Notes: generated by a model from the sequence alone, not told the origin. DNA of 64,000 nt from Pseudomonas sp. AB6 (GCF_034314105.1 NZ_JAVIWJ010000001.1:4921567-4985566), one strand, 5' to 3'. Shown: positions 49,282-57,977, counted from the first letter of the stretch. A program made the numbers and translations.

Positions 49282-50052
49282 ATGAGAGACATGAATTCGC
49301 AAGAGGAGCAGTTAGCGCTTCAAATGATAGGGTTACTGGATTTAACCTCGCTTAATACAGATGATAACGAAGCGCGCGTCATTACCCTTTGCCGACGAGC
49401 CATCACGCCCGTTGGCGAAGTCGCCGCAGTGTGTGTTTTTCCACATTTTGTTAAATTGGCGCGCCGCACGCTGGACGATTTGCGTGCCGATGCTGTACGC
49501 GTCTCTAGTGTCGCCAATTACCCCTATGGTGGGTCTAATCTTTTGTCGGCTGTGTCTGAAACTCGCGCCGCTTTGGCATCGGGCGCTGATGAAATCAGTC
49601 TGGTGTATCCCTATCGCTTGCACCTCACTGGCAACAAGCAGGGGACGAAGGATCTGGTGGCGGCCTGCAAAGAAACATGTGGAGATCGGGCTGTACTCAA
49701 AGTTATTTTGGAAACCGGCGAGTTGAGAGACCCGCAGATCATCCGTAATGTGTGCATGGACATGTTTGCGGCGGGTGCAGACTTTGTCGAAACCAGCACG
49801 GGCAAGGTCATCGTCAACGCCACGCCGCAAGCCGCGCGGATAATTCTGGAAGTGATCGCAGAGGCAGGTGGGCAGGGGGGATTCAAAGCCGCTGGTGGTA
49901 TTCGAACGTTCGATGAGGCGAGGGTCTATCTTGACTTGGCGAAGGCCCGTTTTGGCCCGCATTGGGTTAGTGTCAATAGCGTAAGGTTGGGCGCAGGAAG
50001 CTTGCTTGACGATCTGCTCACTCACTTGGGTGTATTAGCGCCGGGTCGTTGA
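49282..50052 (+). CDS. deoC: DeoC-family aldolase homologue lacking the Schiff-base lysine
   Basis: This is a 256-residue protein collinear with E. coli deoxyribose-phosphate aldolase: LLDLTSLN, TPVGEVAAVCVFP, LKVILETGEL, GADFV.TSTGKV and GFKAAGGIRT. In E. coli the substrate Schiff base forms on Lys167 (DFIKTSTGK). Here the aligned residue is Glu170 (DFVETSTGK, codon GAA at 49789-49791). E. coli Asp102 (ADEVDVVFPY) is Ser106 here (ADEISLVYPY). The second lysine (Lys201 in E. coli, Lys202 here) and Lys172 (Lys175 here) are kept. The frame is intact, so this is either an altered-function paralogue or an inactive enzyme. The start could also be ATG 49291. No nucleoside catabolic genes adjoin it. 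Confidence 0.88.
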   Translation: MRDMNSQEEQLALQMIGLLDLTSLNTDDNEARVITLCRRAITPVGEVAAVCVFPHFVKLARRTLDDLRADAVRVSSVANYPYGGSNLLSAVSETRAALASGADEISLVYPYRLHLTGNKQGTKDLVAACKETCGDRAVLKVILETGELRDPQIIRNVCMDMFAAGADFVETSTGKVIVNATPQAARIILEVIAEAGGQGGFKAAGGIRTFDEARVYLDLAKARFGPHWVSVNSVRLGAGSLLDDLLTHLGVLAPGR

Positions 50053-50203
50053 CCGTTGCCCGGGGAGCGCAGGTCGCACAAAGGTCGCGTATCGTCACGG
50101 AGTTAACTGTTCGATGCTTGTGTTCCTGCACCCATTTCCCGGCTCGGTACAGGCATAACTCGCTTGTGGCGCATGAATTTTTCAAAGCATTCGGGCCAAG
50201 CGC

Positions 50204-50722
50204 TCAGCTGAAGATGAGGTTGCTAAAATCCAGCGAAACCAGCAACGGGTCAGAAATCTTCTGCCCGGCCTCGTCGTAGGCAAAGATACGACGTTGAGTC
50301 GGCATCATCAGGCCCTGCACCTCGCGGTAATCACTAACGTAATTGGCACCTGTCGCACCGCCAAGAATGTCTACGGTGTAATCATGGCGGCGCATGAGGC
50401 CGTCTGGGCCGAAGTGCGTGATCTGCTTGCGAGTGTGGCTCTCGATATAGTCAGGAAAGATGACTTCCAAACGGCGCCACTGCTCGCCGTTTTCCTGCCA
50501 TGGTTCAATTTCTCTGCACTGGAAACCCCGGTAGGTGTAGAGGAAAGGCGAGGTCAGGTATGTCCACAACGCTTCGCTGGCAAAGTAAGCCACATGTACT
50601 AAGTCCCAAGGGCTTTCCCGTGTATGAGAAGCGAAGGAGTCGGCTGGGTGGTCGCGTTGCTCGGTAACTATTGCGTCCACAGGCAACTCCCCAAGGAACA
50701 GTGATATCGCCGTAACTGGCAA
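50204..50722 (-). pseudogene. 5'-truncated hypothetical protein (LolA-like family remnant)
   Basis: The reading frame gives 172 residues from a poor TTG start, with an in-frame stop two codons upstream. The body reads like the C-terminal two thirds of a family of about 250-residue actinobacterial/proteobacterial proteins with an outer-membrane-lipoprotein-sorting-like fold. Recognisable stretches are SHTRESPWDLVHVAYFASEA, WTYLTSPFLY, EIEPWQENGEQWRRLEVIFP and RRHDYTVDILGGATGANYVS. I cannot find the expected N-terminal 80 residues in any frame upstream. I therefore call it a probable remnant, although a short functional protein cannot be excluded. Confidence 0.55.
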
Positions 50723-51065
50723 TATCTACCTTCTCCACGGTTTTGGATCTGTGGGCAAGGCAGTGGCTTTAACGCCACTCCGGTGGCGATGTGATTGTTT
50801 AACTTCCCGGGTTTCACACGCTGTTGTAGTTCCAACAGTAACCTTGGCTTCAAATACTGCGTCTGTTTAGCGGATTTCGTTTAACGGTGTGCCTTCTCTG
50901 GCGGCAAGTACTCGAGCGACGCAGTCTGCGAAATAGACTCCAATGGTCCCTTAGACCTATCAGGAGAAATCTAAGATTGCGAAATCATGGTCCTTCAAAT
51001 CTCAGACCAGTCTGGCCAATCGTAGAGTTTCTCCCGTTTGCATATCGGCGCCATCATTCACGTTT
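50723..51065. other. Gene-poor gap with possible decayed coding DNA
   Basis: No intact gene is seen in these 343 bases. On the minus strand, about 50880-50940 can be read as a short C-terminus-like peptide (VYFADCVARVLAAREGTPLN, then EIR and a stop), but stops interrupt the frame just upstream. This fits an eroded gene end but is too short to identify. A small GTGGC/GCCAC stem lies near 50766-50790. Confidence 0.4.
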
Positions 51066-51365
51066 TTACTGGGCTGACCTAGCGTCTATATCCAACGCCT
51101 TTGGTCGCAGCGAAAGAGCATCCAGTTCCTCATTCAACGCTTCTTTACGTTCGGCAGATATGTCGCTCCAGTGGATGTCCAAAAGTGCCCCCTCAATGGC
51201 ATAAAGCAAAACTTTTGATGCGCGGAATCCTCGCCTCCGCACCGCCCGGTAAGCACCCACTGCGCCCAGCCGACGTAAGTCGGAAACGCTATGAATACCC
51301 ACTGCGTGTAACCACTGCGAAGACGTTTTGCCGAGATTTTTCAAATGTTGCAGTTCATCGTTCAT
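51066..51365 (-). CDS. TfoX C-terminal-domain protein
   Basis: This is a 99-residue protein consisting of one TfoX_C domain: LKNLGKTSSQWLHAVGIHSV, SDLRRLGAVGAYRAVRRRGF and LLYAIEGALLDIHWSDI. This helix-hairpin-helix-like domain is found at the end of the competence regulator TfoX/Sxy. The N-terminal TfoX domain is absent, as in many stand-alone Pseudomonas members. A role in competence is not implied. It is followed by a gap with eroded coding DNA. Confidence 0.88.
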   Translation of the reverse strand: MNDELQHLKNLGKTSSQWLHAVGIHSVSDLRRLGAVGAYRAVRRRGFRASKVLLYAIEGALLDIHWSDISAERKEALNEELDALSLRPKALDIDARSAQ

Positions 51366-51597
51366 CCTGCCTCCTTGCTATGGCTGAGCACTGCACTGCG
51401 CTTGCTGTGTTGGCAAACATTAAAGAAGTGTAGCGGGGAGTGAAAAAAGCGCTCAAAGCGCTAATGAACTGACACTGCTAATGCGGGAATGTTGCTAAAG
51501 CGAGTTCAACCTCGCTGGAGTTTTCGGTCGACGCGCTGCGACCTGCCCCGCGCGTCAGAACGGGCGGGGCAAACTGTGACTCGGACAGAGGCGTCGT

Positions 51598-51942
51598 CTA
51601 TTTTGTTCGGTAGCGTAGGCGCGTACCGAAATTCACCGACATTAGAATTTCGTCCGCCGAAAGTTCTACCGGGAAAAAGGCCCCAGAGATTTGTGCATGG
51701 CCAAGGCTTGCACCCTCCATAGCGGTATGCCGCAAATCTAGTCCCCGCAAATCGGCTGCACGAAAATACGCGTCGGTGAAGTCAATGCCAACGGCATCCA
51801 GCTTTCTCAGGTCTAGTCCGCGGAAATCACCGCCGGTCAAATCGATGGTGCCCGTTCTGGGTTTTTGAAGATTGAAGTCTTCAACTTTTTCGTGATGCAA
51901 CAATACATAAAGGTGGGAGTCGAGCTGCTTGGGGTGGCTCAT
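51598..51942 (-). CDS. Pentapeptide-repeat protein
   Basis: This is a 114-residue protein. Residues 38-92 follow the pentapeptide pattern with alternating Leu/Phe at the centre of each repeat: GGDFRGLDLRKLDAVGIDF, then DAYFRAADLRGLDLR and AMEGASLGHAQISGAFF. This is about ten to eleven repeats, enough for a short right-handed quadrilateral helix. The N-terminal 30 residues (HLYVLLHHEKVEDFN) and the C-terminal tail are not repeats. Function is unknown. Confidence 0.88.
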   Translation of the reverse strand: MSHPKQLDSHLYVLLHHEKVEDFNLQKPRTGTIDLTGGDFRGLDLRKLDAVGIDFTDAYFRAADLRGLDLRHTAMEGASLGHAQISGAFFPVELSADEILMSVNFGTRLRYRTK

Positions 51943-52032
51943 GAGGCTTCTCCAGTTATATTTATGACGCCATTATAGTGCCACTATTTTTGAGCCGTGA
52001 AGCGTTAAGTGCGACACAGCTCAAAAAGAGTC

Positions 52033-53577
52033 TTAAAGACCCGGCAAGCGTTGGCGGAGATGGGCAACTAGACCATCTATATCGCTGCTGTTGTTAGTTT
52101 CGACACGTTTGCTGCGCAGGATTTCATCGGCACCCAACGGTTCGCGATTGGCTTGTTGAGCTTCAATCACTTTCAAGGTGGCATCGGACGGATCATTATT
52201 CTGCGCTTGACGGAGTGCAAGCCAACCTTCGATCACGGCCTGCGGCGCATTGCAGTCGAGGATCAAGAATGGCGCGCCAGAAGCTTCGGCAACTTTGGCA
52301 GCGGCGTCACGTTGCTCGCGCTTCAGGTAAGTGGCATCGATGACCACCGGGAAACCGGCGCGCAGTATGCCATCCGCCAGTTGATTCAATCGTGTGTAGG
52401 TGGCGGTGCTGGCATCAGCGCCATATAGATCTCCGCTCTCGCTGCTATTGGCGAAAAGGCGCTTGCGTTCAACGTCAGAGCGCAAACGAATCGCCCCCAG
52501 TGCTTCCACTAAACGCATTGCTACGCGGCTTTTGCCTACTGCGGACACCCCGTGGGTGATCACAAGAAAGCGTGACGGAATTGCGCTATAGCTTTCTGCC
52601 AAATTGGCGTAGTTGCGATATTGACGCAGCGTAGTCGCTCGCTGGACGGGATCAGCGTCTGTAGGCAGGCTAAACAGCGCGATTTTTGCGCGAACGAGCG
52701 CACGGTACGCTTTATAGAAGTTAAGCAGTTCAAGGCCCTGATAGTCGCCAGTCAGTTCGAGATATTGGCTGATCAGACGTCGAGATAAGGACTTCAGGCC
52801 CCGGTCTTCAAGGTCCATCGCTAGGAAGCCGATGTCTGCATAGACGTCCGTAAATCGGAAAGGCTCGTTAAATTCGATACAGTCGAAAATAACGACATTG
52901 CCGTCGATCAGCGTGATGTTACCTAAATGGATGTCGCCGTGACATTCGCGAATGAATCCATCGGTTTTGCGCAGGGACAGCAGGCCTTTGAGTCGTTCGA
53001 AACTACACTGCGCCCAGGCTTCCAATGCATCCAGCTGTTGTAAGTCGGCTGTGTCGTTGATCAGGGCGCGAATTTGCTCGAAATTTTGCAAGACCGGCGC
53101 CATTACGGACTCAGGTGTGCCTTGCGCATGCTCCAGAGGCACATGAGGGGCGACGAGGTGGAATTCAGCAATCTGTTTGGCCATTTCGTCGATGTGCGAT
53201 GTGGTCAGTTCGCCGTTCGCCTGTAAGGTGCTGAGCAGTTGGCTTTGTGGGAACTGACGCATTTTCAAGGCATATTCGATCACTTCGCCGTCACCGCCTA
53301 TCTTCGGTGCGTCGATCGTGCCCGTAATGGGCAAAACTTCCAGATAAAGATTGTTTGTCAGGCGCTGATTCAAGCGCAATTCTTCGCCGCAAAAGTGCTC
53401 GCGGGCTGAAAGCGTGGTGAAATCCAGAAAGCCGAAATTCACCGACTTCTTGAACTTATAAGCATAAGGACCGGTTAGCAGCACCCAGGAAATATGCGTC
53501 TCAATGACCTGAAAACTGTCGACCGGGTGTGGAAATAAAGCCGGGTTTTGCATCGCGGTTATCAGGGATTGGCTCAC
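52033..53577 (-). CDS. Bifunctional aminoglycoside phosphotransferase-like / P-loop kinase fusion
   Basis: This 514-residue protein fuses two kinase-like modules. The N-terminal half (about 30-330) is an APH/choline-kinase-type domain, with ATP-Lys in YAYKFKKSVNFGFLDF, the Brenner loop ECHGDIHLGNITL and the metal Asp in VIFDCIEFNE. The C-terminal half (about 340-514) is a zeta-toxin/gluconate-kinase-like P-loop domain with Walker A GVSAVGKS, RSDVERKRLF and VIDATYLKREQRDAA. Such fusions are widespread and annotated as bifunctional; the substrate is unknown and drug resistance should not be assumed. It diverges from mrcB. Confidence 0.9.
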   Translation of the reverse strand: MSQSLITAMQNPALFPHPVDSFQVIETHISWVLLTGPYAYKFKKSVNFGFLDFTTLSAREHFCGEELRLNQRLTNNLYLEVLPITGTIDAPKIGGDGEVIEYALKMRQFPQSQLLSTLQANGELTTSHIDEMAKQIAEFHLVAPHVPLEHAQGTPESVMAPVLQNFEQIRALINDTADLQQLDALEAWAQCSFERLKGLLSLRKTDGFIRECHGDIHLGNITLIDGNVVIFDCIEFNEPFRFTDVYADIGFLAMDLEDRGLKSLSRRLISQYLELTGDYQGLELLNFYKAYRALVRAKIALFSLPTDADPVQRATTLRQYRNYANLAESYSAIPSRFLVITHGVSAVGKSRVAMRLVEALGAIRLRSDVERKRLFANSSESGDLYGADASTATYTRLNQLADGILRAGFPVVIDATYLKREQRDAAAKVAEASGAPFLILDCNAPQAVIEGWLALRQAQNNDPSDATLKVIEAQQANREPLGADEILRSKRVETNNSSDIDGLVAHLRQRLPGL

Positions 53578-53694
53578 AGGCGATCCTTCAAGGGGTTAAA
53601 AAATCAGGTCGCTATTATGGCGATTGATCGCAGTACTGCAAACCGCTAGAAGCGTGTCTTTCGATCATTGATAAAGTGCGTATAATCCGCCGCC

Positions 53695-56016
53695 ATGACT
53701 CGTACCCGCACTTCTCGTAGCCCAAAAAAACGCGCCTCTGGCGGTCTTCGTCCCTGGTTAGGCTGGGCGCTGAAGCTCGGTCTGGTCGGCTTGGTCGTGC
53801 TCGCTGGCTTCGCGGTTTATCTCGATGCCGTTGTTCAGGAGAAGTTTTCTGGCAAGCGTTGGACCATCCCGGCAAAGGTTTACGCACGTCCGCTGGAGCT
53901 GTTCGTCGGGCAAAAGTTATCTGAGGTTGACTTTCTGACTGAACTCGATGCGTTGGGCTATCGCCGTGAAGCAGTGGCGAACGGTCCCGGCGCGGCGGCG
54001 GTCAGCGGCACAACTGTTGATCTCAATACCCGGGGTTTCCAATTTTACGAGGGCACGGAGCCGGCTCAGCAGATTCGTGTGCGGTTTGCGGGTAACTCGG
54101 TCGCTGCTTTATCTGCGATCAACGGTTCGAAGTTGTCGGTGGCTCGGCTTGAGCCGCTAATGATCGGCGGCCTTTACCCGAAGAACCTCGAAGATCGCAT
54201 CCTGATAAAGCTTGATCAGGCGCCGCCTTATCTGCTCGACACATTGGTGACGGTTGAGGACCGGGATTATTACCACCACTTTGGTGTGTCACCCAAGTCA
54301 ATCGCGCGAGCTTTCTGGGTCAATGCGTCTTCCGGTCAAATGCGTCAGGGTGGGAGTACGCTTACGCAACAGTTGGTCAAAAACTTTTACCTCACTAACG
54401 AACGCAGCCTCAGCCGTAAGCTGACTGAAGCAATGATGTCGGTGCTGCTGGAGATTCATTACAGTAAGAAGGAAATTTTGGAGGCTTACCTCAATGAGGT
54501 TTTCCTCGGTCAGGATGGTCAAAGGGCCGTCCATGGTTTCGGGCTCGCTAGCCAGTATTTTTTCAGTCAGCCGCTGTCTGAACTTAAATTGCATCAAGTT
54601 GCGCTGTTGGTAGGGATGGTCAAGGGGCCTTCCTATTACAACCCGCGCCGTTATCCAGAAAGGGCAATGGAGCGCCGCAATTTGGTCCTTGATCTGTTAG
54701 AGCAGCAAGGCGTAGCGACGGCGGACGTGGTTGCCGCTGCAAAGAAAATGCCATTGGGCGTGAGCAAGGTAGGCAGCCTGGCAGATAGCTCTTTCCCGGA
54801 CTTCCTCGATCTGGTCAAGCGACAGTTACGAGAAGACTATCGCAACGAAGATTTGACTGAAGAAGGTTTGCGTATCTTTACCAGTTTCGATCCCATCCTG
54901 CAGATGAAGTCAGAAGCCGCAGTGAGCGAAGCGTTCAAGAAGTTGGACGGGCGCAAGGGAGGGGAGGATGTGGAAACTGCCATGGTCGTGACCAATCCGG
55001 AAACCGGCGAAGTCCAAGCCTTGGTCGGCAGTCGCCAGGCCGGATATGCCGGGTTCAACCGGGCGCTGGATGCCGTGCGCCCGATCGGATCACTGGTTAA
55101 GCCTGCGATATATCTGACGGCACTCGAACAGCCAAGTAAGTACACCTTGACCAGTTGGATCGCCGATGAACAGTTTTCTGTTAAAGGCGCTGACGGTCAA
55201 GTCTGGAAGCCACAGAACTTCGATCATAAATCCCACGGCAATATATTTCTGTATCAAGGATTGGCGCACTCCTACAATTTGTCCTCGGCGAAGTTGGGTC
55301 TCGAACTGGGTGTGCCCAACGTACTAAAAACGTTGGCAAAGTTGGGCATCTCCCGAGAATGGCCAGCCTACCCATCGATGCTATTGGGTGCAGGTAGTCT
55401 GACTCCGATTGAGGTGGCGACCATGTATCAGACCATCGCCAACGGCGGTTTTAATACACCCATGCGAGGCATCCGCAGCGTGTTGACCGCTGAAGGTGAG
55501 CCGCTTAAACGTTATCCATTCCAGATTCAGCAGCGCTTCGATCCGGGCTCCATTTATCTGCTACAAAATGCCATGCAGCGCGTCATGCGTGAAGGTACGG
55601 GCAAGTCGGCTTATAACCAATTGCCTGGTACGCTGAATCTTGCAGGGAAAAGCGGTACTACCAATGATTCGCGTGACAGCTGGTTTGCCGGTTTTAGCCA
55701 AGATTTGTTGGCGGTAGTCTGGATAGGCCGTGACGATAACGGCCAAACACCGTTTACTGGCGCGACCGGTGCGTTGCAAATATGGACCAGCTTCATGCGC
55801 CGGGCCGAGCCTCTTTCGCTAGAAACCGCGAAGCCCGATAACGTGGTCCAAGCGTGGATCAACGCTAGCACCGGCCAAGGCTCCGATTCGACCTGCCCGA
55901 ACGCGGTGCAGATGCCGTATATTCGTGGCAGTGAGCCAGCGCCCGGCACTGCTTGCGGGGGTGTCCCCGCCGCAGCCGATTCCGTAATGGATTGGGTCAA
56001 GGGCTGGTTGAAATAA
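53695..56016 (+). CDS. mrcB: Penicillin-binding protein 1B
   Basis: PBP1b is a bifunctional class A peptidoglycan synthase. The 773-residue protein has a basic cytoplasmic tail, one membrane helix (about 27-48) and a UB2H domain (about 60-150). The GT51 glycosyltransferase domain has catalytic Glu188 in VEDRDYYHHFGV and RQGGSTLTQQLVKN. The transpeptidase domain has SxxK at Ser466 (GSLVKPAIYL), SxN as SYN and KTG-type KSGTT from Lys652. The next gene probably encodes its activator. It diverges from the APH-kinase fusion gene. Confidence 0.97.
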   Translation: MTRTRTSRSPKKRASGGLRPWLGWALKLGLVGLVVLAGFAVYLDAVVQEKFSGKRWTIPAKVYARPLELFVGQKLSEVDFLTELDALGYRREAVANGPGAAAVSGTTVDLNTRGFQFYEGTEPAQQIRVRFAGNSVAALSAINGSKLSVARLEPLMIGGLYPKNLEDRILIKLDQAPPYLLDTLVTVEDRDYYHHFGVSPKSIARAFWVNASSGQMRQGGSTLTQQLVKNFYLTNERSLSRKLTEAMMSVLLEIHYSKKEILEAYLNEVFLGQDGQRAVHGFGLASQYFFSQPLSELKLHQVALLVGMVKGPSYYNPRRYPERAMERRNLVLDLLEQQGVATADVVAAAKKMPLGVSKVGSLADSSFPDFLDLVKRQLREDYRNEDLTEEGLRIFTSFDPILQMKSEAAVSEAFKKLDGRKGGEDVETAMVVTNPETGEVQALVGSRQAGYAGFNRALDAVRPIGSLVKPAIYLTALEQPSKYTLTSWIADEQFSVKGADGQVWKPQNFDHKSHGNIFLYQGLAHSYNLSSAKLGLELGVPNVLKTLAKLGISREWPAYPSMLLGAGSLTPIEVATMYQTIANGGFNTPMRGIRSVLTAEGEPLKRYPFQIQQRFDPGSIYLLQNAMQRVMREGTGKSAYNQLPGTLNLAGKSGTTNDSRDSWFAGFSQDLLAVVWIGRDDNGQTPFTGATGALQIWTSFMRRAEPLSLETAKPDNVVQAWINASTGQGSDSTCPNAVQMPYIRGSEPAPGTACGGVPAAADSVMDWVKGWLK

Positions 56017-56032
56017 GCAAAGAGGATGTGAC

Positions 56033-56782
56033 GTGAATAAGTGGTTGATTCCTGCTTTAACAGCGGTGGCTTTGCTTAACGGCTGCGCGAGTGTGCAGCG
56101 CGGTTCCATTCCGGTCGAAGATTCCGGTAGCAAAGTCTCCAACAGCGAGCGCGTTCAGGGTAATCGGGCAGGCGGCTATCGTCAGACCGCGCCTCAGCAG
56201 CAAGGCGTGCCACAAAATTCGGGTGTCACAGTGATGATCCCGAGTGGCAGTGGCTCGACGCCGATCCAGAGTTACCCTGCATCAACGGGTGCTCCTCAGT
56301 TCAATACCAATCCGATCGATACCACACCTATTGACACGGCACCCATCAATTCAGCCCCAATGAATACGGCGCCGATCAGCAACAGCTATAACTCCACAGC
56401 TCCGACTGGGATTCCCAGCAGTAACAACAGCGGCGGCGGCTTATCTGCGGATGAACAGCTTGATGGCGCAGTGCTTTCGTTGCTCACCACCGCACAGCAA
56501 CAGCAATCCAGTGGCGATCTCAATGGTGCGTCGTCGAGTCTGGAGCGTGCCCAGCGTGTAGCACCACGCGAACCGCAAGTACTTTTCCGTCTGGCACAAG
56601 TGCGATTGGCTCAAGGTGACGCCCCTCAGGCTGAGCAACTCGCTCGTCGCGGTTTGACCTATTCCAATGGCCGCCCGGACTTGCAGGCCAGTCTGTGGGG
56701 ATTGATTGCTCAATCTCGCGCAAAGCAGGGTGATGCGGCGGGTGCTGCGTTGGCACGGCAAAAAGCAGGGACTGGTTCCTGA
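56033..56782 (+). CDS. lpoP: TPR-containing lipoprotein, probable PBP1b activator LpoP
   Basis: This 249-residue protein starts at GTG 56033, 16 bases after mrcB. A lipoprotein signal ends ALLNGC with Cys18. Residues 30-145 are a low-complexity, Pro/Ser/Thr/Asn-rich linker with a run of N-P-I-D-T / A-P-I-N-type units. Residues 150-249 form TPR helices (LLTTAQQQQSSGDLNGASSS, LERAQRVAPREPQVLFRLAQ). P. aeruginosa PBP1b needs an outer-membrane TPR lipoprotein, LpoP, which I recall as encoded next to ponB/mrcB. Location and architecture match; direct equivalence is inferred. Confidence 0.78.
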   Translation: MNKWLIPALTAVALLNGCASVQRGSIPVEDSGSKVSNSERVQGNRAGGYRQTAPQQQGVPQNSGVTVMIPSGSGSTPIQSYPASTGAPQFNTNPIDTTPIDTAPINSAPMNTAPISNSYNSTAPTGIPSSNNSGGGLSADEQLDGAVLSLLTTAQQQQSSGDLNGASSSLERAQRVAPREPQVLFRLAQVRLAQGDAPQAEQLARRGLTYSNGRPDLQASLWGLIAQSRAKQGDAAGAALARQKAGTGS

Positions 56783-57111
56783 TGGATAAACGCTTCCCTC
56801 AAGTGGCTGAGCAGTTGCTGCTGATTGAGCGCGAGTTGCGCGTACTGGGATGGTGGCGCGAGTCGCCGCCCAGTATGGAGGCCTTGTCCAGTCGTGAACC
56901 GTTTTGTGTTGATCTGCTGGCATTTGATCAGTGGTTGCAGTGGATTTTTCTGCCGAGAATGAAAGACATCCTTGAGCAAAATCTGCCACTGCCCAACGCG
57001 TCTGGCATTGTGGAAATGGCCGAGATGGTTTACTCAGGTTGTCCGCAGGAGACTCATACACTTCAGCAATTGCTGGCGAAATTTGACCGGTTAATTACTG
57101 AAACTCACTAA
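56782..57111 (+). CDS. yqcC: YqcC family (DUF446) protein
   Basis: This 109-residue helical protein begins inside the lpoP stop (TGATGG). DUF446 signatures are LLIERELRVLGWW, PFCVDLLAFDQWLQWIFLPR and the C-terminal EMAEMVYSGCPQETHTLQQL. In many gamma-proteobacteria it accompanies truC; here it ends the mrcB-lpoP unit. Function is unknown. Confidence 0.92.
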   Translation: MDKRFPQVAEQLLLIERELRVLGWWRESPPSMEALSSREPFCVDLLAFDQWLQWIFLPRMKDILEQNLPLPNASGIVEMAEMVYSGCPQETHTLQQLLAKFDRLITETH

Positions 57112-57116
57112 CAATA

Positions 57117-57143
57117 ACGCCGGTCGGGCGCCGGTGTGATTTT
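57117..57143 (+). terminator. Terminator after yqcC
   Basis: ACGCCGG / CCGGTGT (one G-T pair) with loop TCGGGCG is followed by GATTTTATT. It sits between the convergent yqcC and DUF4124 genes and may serve both. Confidence 0.65.
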
Positions 57144-57576
57144 ATTGGCAATTGTCCGCTATCGCTTTTTCAGTTTCGGCGATTCGGGTTTGACGTTCCT
57201 CCTCAGTCAAGCGCCTCATCACGCCACTGACCTCCAGGCGTACCCGCGGGTTGTTTCGAAACTGAGCAAGATTGGTCCTCACGTCCTCGCAATAGGCCGC
57301 ACGTTTAGCCTCTTGTACGGCTACCTGCTTTTTGACCTTGGCGTCTATTGCATCCTGATTGCCATGGCCACTGTCAGGCAAAGGCGCCTGCGGCACCGCT
57401 CGGGCTGGCATTGGCGGCGATTGCTTAATGTCTATCTGCTGTGCCGCCTGGTTAGGCGGCGGCTGAGCATCAAAATGAGTTTGGCCTTGAGCATCGACCC
57501 ACTTGTAGATCTGGCCTGCCTGGCATACGGCATTCAGCGAGCACAACAGGGCCGCCGCTAAAATCATGCAACGCAT
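57142..57576 (-). CDS. DUF4124 secreted protein
   Basis: This is a 144-residue protein with a signal peptide (about 1-20, ending CQA-G). The DUF4124 motif QIYKWVDAQGQTHFDAQPPP is at the start of the mature part. The C-terminal half is a charged helix (AKVKKQVAVQEAKRAAYCED, then LTEEERQTRIAETEKAIADN). Two Cys at 96 and 143 could pair in the periplasm. Function is unknown. It converges on yqcC, and its promoter lies in the gap before ilvI. Confidence 0.9.
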   Translation of the reverse strand: MRCMILAAALLCSLNAVCQAGQIYKWVDAQGQTHFDAQPPPNQAAQQIDIKQSPPMPARAVPQAPLPDSGHGNQDAIDAKVKKQVAVQEAKRAAYCEDVRTNLAQFRNNPRVRLEVSGVMRRLTEEERQTRIAETEKAIADNCQ

Positions 57577-57977
57577 AGTGCTTCCTTCGATGTTTGTGCA
57601 CGCGGCAAAACTACCATAAGTGCGGGGTTAGAGCCGTTATTCAGTGACTTTCCATGCTCTTAATCGCAAGAAAACGCACGGATGACTTGACTTGAGCAGG
57701 TGTAATCACAACAATCCAAAGTTCGCTGAAGACGTACTGCCAGAAGCAGGCCGTCTCGGTAGATCATGAGGTGCACATCCGCGCCGACCTGTAACACCCG
57801 CAACGCGTTACCTCGCGCTGGGTGGGAAAGCCCCGCAAAACTTGGGGAGCTCCCAATACTTGCTCAGTCAGTGCTGACGTAGTCGGCGACCACCGTCGCT
57901 CATGCTCTGCTAGCAGTAAACCTAATTAAGATCCGTCCCGCGTGTGGGCGGAATTCTGGCGTTTAGAGGTGAACAAC
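57577..57977. other. 401-base region between the DUF4124 gene and ilvI
   Basis: No gene is supported. The region must carry the DUF4124 promoter (minus) and the ilv leader (plus). Visible structures are GTCAG-TG-CTGAC (57868-57879), the palindrome TTGGGGAGCTCCCAA (57843-57857) and GCGAC/GTCGC. A 13-codon ORF at 57654 (MLLIARKRTDDLT) is too weakly supported to call a leader peptide. Confidence 0.5.

Noticed and set aside
51490..51575. Hairpins AGCGAG/CTCGCT and TGCCCCGC/GCGGGGCA between TfoX_C and the pentapeptide gene as terminators
   Set aside because: Neither is followed by a T run on either strand at the right distance, so termination cannot be claimed.
57654..57695. Possible leader peptide MLLIARKRTDDLT upstream of ilvI
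   Set aside because: It has only three branched-chain codons in a row, lies about 320 bases from ilvI, and no terminator/antiterminator pair with a U-tract follows it.
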